DNA of 64,000 nucleotides, from the NCBI GenBank assembly GCA_964023275.1, contig OZ029916.1, forward strand, positions 15,729,393 through 15,793,392, given 5' to 3'. The notes under the pieces were generated by a model. That model saw only the letters and a list, made by a program, of their open reading frames with translations, was not told where the DNA came from and ran no database searches. A program made the translations under genes and the position numbers. Below are positions 37,001 through 49,000 of the stretch, one piece after another; position 1 is the first letter of the stretch; each line of letters starts with the position of its first letter. This DNA is from Norana najaformis. Lineage: Eukaryota; Annelida; Clitellata; Crassiclitellata; Hormogastridae.

Positions 37001-40000
37001 TTAAAGCACCAGTTACATTTCGGCCTGAATGGTCAACCGATGACTTTGATGCTTTGGTTTCATACATCGAGGGTGGCCAAGAAAAGCAACAGAGTGTGAA
37101 GCAGGTTCATGTGAAGGCACCTGACCATCGTAAAAAACATGATCACTTTTCAAAACAAGAGCCCTTGAAAATGCATGAACATGAAAGTAAAGAGCAGGGA
37201 AAGACTGTTGTCTTGCCACCAAACCTTGCAGCTCGGGCTTTTAAAGCTGGACTTCTTGACTTCAAGTCAGACAAGGATGAAGAAGCAAGTGAAGAACACA
37301 GTGCAGTACTTGATAAGGACAGTGATGATGGTGGCTTTATTGTTGTAGAATCGCGGAAACGTAGGCGTCTGCGTAGTAGATCTTCCCCTGAACAAGAGCA
37401 GGGTAATGATGCAGACGAAACCCTGTCTTTGTTAGAACACCAACAGTCACTAAATGCACAGAAGCATTATGAAGCTGTGCAAGTAAAGGCTGCCTTGGAT
37501 CAACCTGAAGCTGAAACTTTACCAGCACAAACCAGTTTGGACCTAACAGAACTGTCAGTCGTGCATCAGGGTGCTGTTTCTTTTGATCAGAATTTAGAGG
37601 CTGAACTTCTGCAAGCACCAGAGTCTGTGAGTGGGAAGGAATTTGAAACTGAGCTTCAACACACTGAAGTTTTTGTGAAGGAGGAAGAGGTTAACATTTC
37701 GGAAGCAGGATCACAAGAGTTTGCAGCAAAACCGACAGCATGGGATGCTGAAGCTCAGGGGACTGTATTCATTCAGACATTGGCAACTGAACCAAATGAG
37801 ACTGTTGATTTCAAAAAGGAATTTGAGTTTCAGCCACTTGACTCGCTGTGCATTCACGATGAAACACTTGAACCTCAGGAAACCTTATCAGTATGGGGTG
37901 GTACGACTGAACAAGAGGCCATATCTATTCAGAATGAGTTGGAAGTTGAACCGGATGATGCCTTGCCAATTCAAGAGTCAGAAGCTGAACCTCAGGAAAC
38001 TATGCATTTAGAAAGGGAAGTTAACATCAAAGCATCTGAGACCATGTCTGCAGATGAGGTATTAACAGCTGAATCTCAGGACACAATTTCATTTAAGAAG
38101 GTATTACATGGACCACAAATGGCTAGAGAAGTTTTCCTTGAACCAGAAGAGGCAGTTCCAAAAAAATTAGCATTACAATCACAAGAGTTGATGCTTATTC
38201 AGAAACAGTTAGCAGAATTACATGAAACTATTGCCATGGAGGAAGAAATGAAGCCTGCTCAGAAGGAATTAGCCATAGAATCTCAATCCACCCTGTCTGC
38301 CGAGAAACCAACAAGTGAATCAGAAAGAAACATGTCTGCTTCAAAGGAATTGATGGTTGAAACATCAGTGGCTGTGTCGGAAAAGACGGACCTGGAGAAG
38401 CAACTGGTACAATCATTTCCAAAGCAACTCGAAATTGAGACTCAGCAGACTGCTTCTGTAATCAGCAGTGAAACCTACATGCATGAAGCTCACAAACTGA
38501 TTCATTTTCCAGCATTAGGAAAACTTGGTGATTATGAAGCAGGAAAATTACAGCTAGAGCCACAGATGAAATATGATTCGGAGTCAAGAAAGCAAAGACC
38601 TCTGCACAGTAGGTCGTCTGTAGAAAAGGTTGACCATGAGGGCGACTACATGGAGCAACCTTTTCAGGAGCATGAAGACCTCCTGTGCACTGTTAAACAA
38701 ATACACATGACAGAACTTCAGGGTGAACAAGAGGCTGATGTTGTAAAACAATACGATGTCAGTAACCTGATCATTGAAACACAGAGGGAAGAACAAGATA
38801 AGCAAGAATCTAGTTTGTTACATTTTGAGCCTGAAATCACTACAAGAGCATCTGTTTTAACTTCAAGAGAATTGGATATTGGGAACCTTCAATCTGCTTG
38901 GTTGGAAACTGAACAGGAGGAGACTGAACTTGAAAAACAGAAGCCTGCTGAGATTGAGAAATTGCAAGAATTCCCATCACTCCTTTCACAATTATCATCA
39001 TCTGCAGGACATGAACATGTTATAGAGGAAAGTTGCATTAGACCTGAACCGCTTGGTTTTACTGAGACAGAAATTCATGTTGCATCAGATAAAATCTACA
39101 GGTCAGAAATAGATAATTTGTGCTGTCATTTTCCTGCTTTGTGCAAGCTTGATGATTATGAATCTGGAAAGATTCTATTAAAACCTGTGGTGAAGTGCCG
39201 TCCAGAATGGGCAACGAATGATGTTGATGCTCTGGTCTCTTATATTGAAGGTGATCACAAAAAGCAACAGCCACAAGTACACAGTCATCCAATATCTCAT
39301 GAGCATGCAAAACCACACCAGCATTCAAAAGGACATGCACATTCAAAAGGTCATGAACCTTCGAACTCACATGAGCCTGCACCTGAAGGCAGTAAGATTA
39401 TTGCATTGCCCCCAAATCTGGCAGCTAGGGCTTTCAAAGCAGGACTTCTGGACATTGATACTGATCTTGGTAGGGAAGAGTGTATAGGTGGAGAAGGTGA
39501 AGAAGATGATGGTTTTACTGTAGTTGAGTCACGAAAACACAAACGGCAGCGAAATAGGCAATCGGTAGAGAAAGAAGAGTTTGAAGAAGGAAATCGAGAA
39601 GCGGCTTTGCTGGAACATCAAGAGTCACTGCATGCACAAGAACTATATGATGCTCTGCTAGCAAAGTCTCATGGGTGGGAAGATCCTCAACTGGGTCACG
39701 AAAGACCTTTGGCTGTTCTAAGTGAATGTAAAACTGAACAGCAGATCTTCTCTGATATGCAGGAAATGGGAATAGTGCCTTCAGAATCTACTGTGTTGCA
39801 GATTGAGTCTCCTGAAAGTCAGTCCAAGACCAAAGAGCAACAGCCTGTTGTAATGCAAGGCTCTCTTGAAGTTAGTCTTCAGAAAGAACCAGCAAGTCAG
39901 GTGATTGAGTTGGAGGCTCACTGTCAAGAATCAGCTGTCAATGATAAGCCACCTGATGTTGATACTGAAGAATTGTCTACCAGAGAAAAAGACTTAGAAG

Positions 40001-43000
40001 TTTTTCAAAAAGTTTCAGAATGTACAACTGAAGCTGATACACCAATATCTTGCACCTGGAAGAGTGTCGACACTAATCAGCAAACACCAATTATCACCAA
40101 AGCATACTTCAAAGCTGCATTAGAGCTAGCCAATAAAGAACCTGAGGTTGATTTAACAGAAATTCTGAAAAATGAAACAGAGGTTGAATGTGACTTGCTC
40201 ATGTGTGCTACTGATGTTTCACAGCATGAAGCTGTCCTTTCTGGCAATGAGCCTAAAGTTGACTTGGAGGAACCTTTTGATCCTGTTGCCAAAGAATGTG
40301 AAACAAAGTGGCTTGAATTAGCTGGCAGTGAGCCCAAGTACGATGAGCAATATTTGGTTGCCTTTGAGGAAGAACACAAGAGCCGACAGCTGGAACATGC
40401 TGTCAGTCTGAAAGAATGTGAGATTACTTTGCAGCCTGATGTAACTGAAGAGCAGCAGGTACAGCATCAAGAGAAAGAACTGAGTCTGAGTCAAACAGAA
40501 ACCAAAACAGAACAGAATGAAACCATAGTTGGTCAGAGTGAGCTTAAAATTATGCAAAAGGAACTAGTCATTTCCAATGAAACTGCTACAGAACTGCAGA
40601 CACTTGCTGTCAGTGAACCTGAAGTGGACCGGCCTTTGAGTCAAGCAGAAATTGGCGATTTAGAAAAGCCACACATTTTGCCAGTTTTGGATGACCCAAA
40701 GTTTGCCAATCGAAAAGGGCAGAGAGACTTTCTAGAGCTAGAACTTGCTGTCATTCATTTTCCTGCTTTATGCAGACTCGGAGATTATGAAATGGGAATT
40801 GTGCAGCTAAAGCCACCACCTGCCAAGTACTACCCAGAATGGTCAACTGGTGATGTAGATGCTGTAGTTTCGTACACTGAAGGTAACCAGAAAAAGCAGC
40901 AACAAGGTGACTGTTTGCATCCAAAGTCATATGAGCACATAAAAGCAAATGAGCCTACAACTGAAGGCTGTAAGACCATTGCATTATCTCCAAATCTGGC
41001 TGCTAAGGCTTTCAAAGCAGGACTTCCTGACACTGAAACTGATCTTCGTGGAGAAGACTCTGTATGTGGAGAAAGCGGAGATGATGGCTTTGCTGTAGTT
41101 GAGTCAAGAAGACACAGACGCCAGCGAAATGGGCATTCTGTTGAGAAAGAAGAGTTTGAAGAAGGAAATCAAAAAGTGACCTTTCAGGAACACAAAGAAT
41201 TGTTCCATGCAAAAGAACAAGATGAACTTCAGCAAGCAAAGGCTGTTGGTTGGGAAGAGCCTGAACTGAAAGATGAAGAGCACATGGACACTCAGAAAGA
41301 ATCTGAAATTTGTAAGCAGAAGGACCTTGATGCAGAAGAGGAAGGCCATTTGTATCAACCTGTGGCCTTAACTGAACAATATGAATCTCATGCCATTCTA
41401 AAGGAATTAGATATTGAACTAGAAGTCATGCAGAAGGAACATGAACTTCAGGCAGAGAGCTTCAGTGTATTGAAGAAACAAGCAGAAGAGCAAACACTTG
41501 CTTTTGAGGAATATCTCGTGAAGCAAGAACCTCAGAAAGAACAGATTAATCTGGAAAAAATGGTCAGTCAGGTGATGCCTACAGATAAACGGGAAGGAAC
41601 ACTAGAACAAACTTGTGTAGTTGAACATCAAAAGCAGTATGAATCTGTTGTAAGTGAAAAAGAAAAAGATATAGACCTCAAAGAAATAACTTGTGAACAA
41701 GTGATTGAAGCTGTGCAGCAAGTTCCCATTGCCATTCAAGAACAACTCACAAAGGAGAAACTTCTGCAGACAGAGTCTATTTCAGAACAGCTAGAAACTT
41801 TCCCAAAGTTTGCCCAGACTGAACCGTGTGAAGTTGCCATCACCAAAATGGAAGCAAATGTGAAGATGAAAGACGTAATGACCACTGAACCAGAAAGTGA
41901 AACAGCAGTTGAGCTTCTTTCATTGCAATCAATTTCTGATCTGAATAAGCAGTCAGAGCCCACAACTGACCTGAAGGATTCATTTAATCAGTTGGGTGAA
42001 TATATGGGTCAGAAAGACACAACCATTGACCTAATTGCAGTGTACCAGTCAGATTTAGACAATGTCAGCCATTATTTTGCAGCATTATGCAAACTTAGTG
42101 ACTACGAAAGTGGAAAGGTTCAGGTCAGTCCACATGTCAAATACCGTCCAGAATGGTCAACCGATGATTTTGATGCTCTAGTTCATTATGTAGAAGGCTC
42201 TCATGAAAAGCAACAACCACATAAACAATGTCATTTGAAGCCGCATGAACATTTAAAAGCTCAAGAACACTCGAAGGGACGTGAGCATTCCAGAACTCAT
42301 GAGACTGCAGCAGTAAAAGATAAAACTTCTGCATTACCACCTGGTCTAGCAGCTAGGGCTTTTAAAGCAGGACTTCTTGAAATTGATATAGATGTTGATA
42401 AAGATAAAGAAGAATGTTTAGGTGAAGAACTTGAAGAGCATGATGGCTTTACTGTAGTTGAGTCAAGAAAACACAGACACCAGCGCAATAGGCATTCTAT
42501 TGAAAAAGAGGAATTTGAGGAAAAATATCTAGAAGCAGCATTGCACGAATGTGCAGAATCCATGCATACACAAGAACACTGTGAGACTTTGCAGGCAAAG
42601 TCTGATGGTTGGGTAGACCAGCTTTCCTTGACCACTGAGAATGAGCCTGAAGTAAGATGTCAGGAACCCATTGACTCTCAAGGCAAATCCATCGTCATTC
42701 AACAGGAAAATGAAGTTATGTTTCTGGACTCGCCACAAGAGCAGACAGATTCAGGCAAACTGCAAACTTTACTTAGTCAGGCAGAGGAGGAATCTGCTCT
42801 AGCTATTAAAGAACCAAGTTTGGACCAGAATGCTAGCACACAAGAAGTTTTAGTTCAAAATGATGTTGGTCTTGTTTGCCACAGTGAAGCCCAAACCTTA
42901 CAATATCGAATGGAGGGCAGTCAGGAGGAGTTTGTTGCTGGACAGGAAGATATCATAGCTAGTCAAAAGGAACCCGAGTTTGAACAGCAAAAGCCCATGA

Positions 43001-46000
43001 TAATCCCAAAAATGCCAGAGGATGAGGAAAAAGAAAAGAGACAACAAAAGCATGTTGTTGAATGGCAAGAACATTTTGCCATGCAGGAAGTGCAAAAGGA
43101 ACAACATGAATCCAGTTTCAATGAGTCAGAATTTATTGTGGATCTTAAAGAAACTGTTGTCACCCAAGGACTTGTTGAAGATAAGGTTGGAATGAAAGAA
43201 TTTATGGTCAATGAAAAGGAATTAGAAGCTGCATTGAAAGAACCACTTGTCACTCAGGAGAAGCTGCCCTTTGACCCTGAAGAGCAAACTGCTAGTGCAA
43301 ATGAACTAGCAGTTGACAAAAAAGAACAAATTGTGAGTTCAACAGAACTAGTCAATTCACAGGAGTTTGTTATCTGTCATGAGGCAACATATCAGATAGA
43401 GGTTGGAGTTGATCATGTAGAACTGATACATAATCAGAAGAAGCCTGAAGCTCTAATGTTGGAACAAGGTAATATTCTTTCAACAGCTGCATGTCATAAA
43501 CAAGATTCATCTCAAGTTGATTATATAGAATTGCCTCATATGCTGACACTAGAAAAAGATGCTGGTCTACAGACAGCTGAAATTAAAGAACAAGAATCTC
43601 CTCAAGTTGATCATCTTGAACTGATAGTCAGTCGGAAGAGGCCAGATATTCTAGCAATAGAACACGGTGTTAGTCTTCAAGAATCTCAAATTAAAAAACT
43701 TGATATTCCTGAAAAAGAAATTCAGATTGAACAGCTGGAAACTAATGCTGTTATGCAAGCGGATACAGCTGTGAATATAAGCATTCTCACTTACTGTCAA
43801 TCCAATGGTGACAAAGTGAGTCATCATTTCCAGGCCTTGTGCAAACTTAATGATTTTGAAGCAGGAGCAGTTCAGTTAAACCCTCCAATTAAGTACCGTT
43901 CAGAATGGGCAACGAATGATGTTGATGCTCTGGTCTCTTATATTGAAGGTGATCACAAAAAGCAACAGCCACAAGTACACAGTCATCCAATATCTCATGA
44001 GCATGCAAAACCACACCAACATTCAAAAGGACATGCAGATTCAAAAGGTCATGAACCTTCGAAATCACATGAGCCTGCACCTGAAGGCAGTAAGATTATT
44101 GCATTGCCCCCAAATCTGGCTGCTAGGGCTTTCAAAGCAGGACTTCTGGACATTGATACTGATCTTGGTAGGGAAGAGTGTATAGGTGAAGAAGGTGAAG
44201 AAGATGATGGTTTTACTGTAGTTGAGTCACGAAAACACAAACGGCAGCGAAATAGGCAATCGGTAGAGAAAGAAGAGTTTGAAGAAGGAAATCGAGAGGC
44301 GGCTTTGCTGGAACATCAAGAGTCAGTGCATGCACAAGAACTCTATGATGCTCTGCTAGCAAAGTCTCATGGGTGGGAAGAGGCTCAGTTTCAGAACCAG
44401 CAGCCTGTGACCACTAGAGAGGAGTCAAAATTAGAAGACCAGAAGCCAGTCACTGTAAATAAAGAATCTGAAAGTTTGCCTACTGATTTAATCACTCTGA
44501 AAAACGAGGACCATGAAGTTGAAGAACTGCAAAGCATTTTTCCTAAGGTAGTGTGTGATTTTACGGATATTAAATCCACTGTTTCCCAAACAGAAGTGGA
44601 AGTTCAGCAGAGCGAGGCTATCAAAGAGAGTGAATTTGATCAACAAGAAAAACATGTTGTATGTCTGGAAGAAGCACAGAATCACCAGTATGAGCCTGAT
44701 GATATTGAAAGGCAGTTTAAAGTTGAACAAGAAGAAATCTTAGGCCTCAAAATGGAACCTGAGGCTGAACAGCAAGAATCCACTACCATTCAGAATGAAA
44801 TAGAGGCCACAAAGAAGGAAAGCAACCTGAGAGACGCTTATGTTGAACAGCAAGGAACACAAACTGAACAATATGACCAAAACTTCAGCCAGCAAGAATT
44901 TAATATTGAATTGAGGGAAACCTCCTTAAGCCAAAGGCTCTATGATGATAAATTGGAAGAGAAAAGTGAGTTGAAAGAAAAGGAAATTGAACAGCATGAA
45001 AGTGTTGTCTGTCAAGAAGAAATGAAGTCAAAACTGGAGGAATTCAGCGTAACTGGAAAAGATGCTGAAGTGGAAAAATACATTCATATTGAGAAGAAAC
45101 CTGAAATTGAGCTCAGACCCGCAGGTGTTGATAAGGAACAGGATATGGAGCTGATAGAAGAGGCAGCTGTTGATGAAAAAGAACAAGGAAAAGAACTGGC
45201 AGAAGGAGCAGTTGTTTGTGAGGAAGAACAAGGTATAGAATTGATAGAAGAAACAGTGTCTGGTGAGAAGGAAGCAAGAATGGAACAGATAGAAGAAGCA
45301 GTTGTGGATGACATTGATCAAGAAATAGAAGTGATAGATGAATTGACTGTTGATGATAATGATCAAGAAATAGAAGTGATAGAAGAAGCAGTTGTTGGAG
45401 ACAGGGAATCAGAAGTTGAATTGTTACCACAATTAACTGCCAGTGAGAAGGAACCAACTGATGAATTGGTAGAAGCATTTATTGTTGGTGAGAGTGAAGC
45501 TGCATTAAAAGAAACAGTTGTTGGTGAGGCAAAGTCAGAAATTGAAGTGAAAGGTGAACATGATATGAGTCAGAAGGAAGTTGAAAGAAGCTTAACTTCA
45601 AACCTAAGCAAAGTTTATCATTCAGATGTTTGCAAAGTAAATCATTATTTCCATGCCTTGTGCAAACTTAGTGACTTAGAAGCAGGAGCAGTTCTGTTAA
45701 ACCCTGCAGTTAAGTACCGTACAGAATGGGCTACGAATGATGTTGATGCTCTGGTCTATTATATTGAAGGTGATCACAAAAAGCAACAACCACAAGGACA
45801 CAGTCATCCAACATCTCATGAGCATGCAAAACCACACCAGCATTCAAAAGGACATGCACATTCAAAAGGTCATGAACCTTCGAAATCACATGAGCCTGCA
45901 CCTGAAGGCAGTAAGATTATTGCACTTCCCCCAAATCTGGCAGCTAGGGCTTTCAAAGCAGGACTTCTGGACATTGATACTGATCTTGTTAGGGAAGAGT

Positions 46001-49000
46001 GTATAGGTGAAGAAGGTGAAGAAGATGATGGTTTTACTGTAGTTGAGACACGAAAACACAAACGGCAGCGAAATAGGCAATCGGTAGAGAAAGAAGAGTT
46101 TGAAGAAGGAAATCGAGAGGCAGCTTTGCTGGAACATCAAGAGTCACTGCATGCACAAGAACTGTATGATGCTCTGCTAGCAAAGTCTCATGGGTGGGAA
46201 GAGCTTGAACTGGAAGATGAGAGACTACTTGCCGCTCTGAGTGAACATGAAATTGAACAGCCTATACCTATTTCAGCTCAGCCAACTGAAAATGTGCCAA
46301 CAGTATCAACCACAGTCAAAGAACATGAAGTTTACACACTTTGTAAGGAAGCTGAACTTGATCAAGAACAATACTTTGTTTTACACAAAGAGCCAGAATC
46401 TGACAAAGAAGAAATGGTCTGCACAAAAGCGGCCAAACTGCAAGAATGTTTCTACAAACAGAAAACCACATCGGAACAGCCTGATCTTACAGTAAGTCAA
46501 AAGGATGTCAGTGATGACTTGAAGGACATCATTGCCAGTCATAAAGAACTTCAGCTTGAACAGCAGTTTGTCATCCAGGAGAAAGAGGAAGGTAATGCAG
46601 AACAATCATGCCAGAAAGAGCATGGTTTTGAGGTGCAAGAACATCTTTCTGACCAGAAAAATGAGGTTGAACTTCCTGTTGAGAATGAAGTCATTCTTGT
46701 CATACAAGAGTCTGAAACTGAACAGCAACTTACCCGCCATGAGTGGAGAGACCCAGAAGTCGTAGAAAATATAAAACAAGAGAATCTTGCACTTGTCTTG
46801 GATGAACAGATTAGTCAGAAGCCATCTGAGATTGATGAGCATGAGCTTCCACAAATTCACAAGGAAATTGATGTTGACACTACAGTGTATAGTGCTGAGC
46901 AGGAAAAAGCTACTGAACAGACTGATGTTGATACTACAAAGTTCAGCACTGAGCAGGAATCAGCTACTGAACAGACTGATGTTGATACTACAAAGTTCAG
47001 CACTGAGCAGGAATCAGCTGCTGAACAGACTGATGTTGATACTACAAAGTGCAGAGATGAGCAAGAAGAAGCTACTGAACAGACTGATGTTGATACTACA
47101 ATGTGTTGCGCTGAGCAGGAATCAGCTACTGAACAGACTGATGTTGATACTACAACATGTAGCGCTGTGCAGGAATCAGCTACTGAACAGACTGATGTTG
47201 ATACTACAAAGTGCAGAGATGAGCAAGAAGGAGCTACTGAATGGACTGATATTGATACTGCAAAGGCTACTGAACAGAGCGAGTGTCATTATGAATTTCA
47301 AAGACAATTTGTCAGTCAGATAGACTTTTGTGAACCACCTGTCTGTAAAAAAGAAACAGAAATTGAAAGTTTTGAGAAGATGGCAGAAGTGGTTGAAAAA
47401 CACTATGAAGCCGAAAATGCTATAAAATATGCTGAACCAGGAGAACCTGTTTCAGAACAGTTTTTTGTTGCAGAATCTGTGCTCAGGGCTGAAATGGCAG
47501 AGAAAGTTGATCGGGGATTATTGCCGTCAGAATGCTTTCATATTGAGACTGATGATATGCTACAGGATGGTAAAGTGGAGTTTACAGACCAGCTGGATGA
47601 GTTTAATTTACCTACTTTATCGACTGAAAGAGTTGTAGAACATATTTCAACGATTTCCAAGAAGACCACTGCCATTCGGTTAGGCACCGAAGATGTATCT
47701 GTTTCTCACAGCACGAGTTCTAGACTGGGCCATGACTTTGGATTAGAAGCCATAACAACAGAGAGAGAGATAGTTGTTGAAGAAGACCACAAGCTAGGAA
47801 AAGAGAATGAGGCTGTTGAAGAATTTGCTGGATTACAGGAACTTTCAGCAAAGAAAATTGTAGGTGAAGATGTTCAAAGACTGGAAAGTTTCATGACATT
47901 GGCTTGTGAATATGAGTCATTGGTTGATGCCGTGGCTGAAGGGAGTGTTCAACATGATGAATCTTTGAAAGTTAAGGAAAGTATGGCTGAAGTGGAACAT
48001 GATTTGGAAATGGCAAGTTTGGTTACAAACTTTGGCCTTCAAAAGGATGAAATAGTGTGTGAAAATGATCCTTGGCTGCCTGGCATTGAAGAAGGTATCG
48101 CAACAGAATGGTTAAATTATACAGCAAGAGATATTGAAGAACCAGTTCATGAAAATAAGGATATACCAACTGAGAAACCTAGTGATAGTGATGCTCGGGT
48201 GACAGACACTGCAATCTTAGAGGCCAGTATTTTTGAAAGAGAGACAATAGCACCAGCCGAAACTGATGAGCAACTTACAACACTTGTTGCTGATTTGGAG
48301 GGGCCCCAAGTGAAGATGTTGTTCTGTACCCAACAAGACGAAGGTAGATTCCACCAAGGAGCTCCAGATTTAAGTGGTGATGTGTCTGTTGATGTCAGCA
48401 TGCTACCTGTTCCAGCCGTTGAAGCAAGCAGGACAATTTTATCCGGAAAAGAACTTGATGAAATTGCCTTGCCTGGTGACAAATTGGCATTTGAGGACCT
48501 GAAAGATGCTGTCAGAATGGAAGCTTATACAGGTTCTGAACTTCCTCAAGAATCAGCTGAGTTGGAAACTTCCTTGGACCAAACATTTTCTGTCCAACAG
48601 AGCAATGAAGCAAGTGTTAAAACAACTATTGACCAGTTAGATGCGTTATTACTAAAAGAAGATGCTGGTTGCCCTTGGTTGGCCAATTTTGAAGCTACCA
48701 CAGCAAAGTTGCCACCAATTCTTGGCAGTGTAGAGCCACAGATACCCATGTTACCCACTCTTTCAAAAACTACTGAGTTCCCACCACGTAGTACGGAAAA
48801 AGCAATTTTTGTTGATGAACCCAAACCTGCAGTGGTTGTTGGCAGTGGTAAGAGTAAGAAAAAGAAGAAACAAAACAAAGCGGGATTGCCAAAAGAGGAA
48901 GACACGAAGGGCATTGATGAAAGCGCGAGAACTAGCAGTGTGAAGGATCCTTTGGAAGGTCAGCCACATGATCTTCTTCCAGTCCAGCAGATTTCTATGG

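Noticed and set aside
46787..47323. 178-codon second-frame reading through the 54-nt array
   Set aside because: It is only the array read out of frame; flanking sequence in that frame soon stops.
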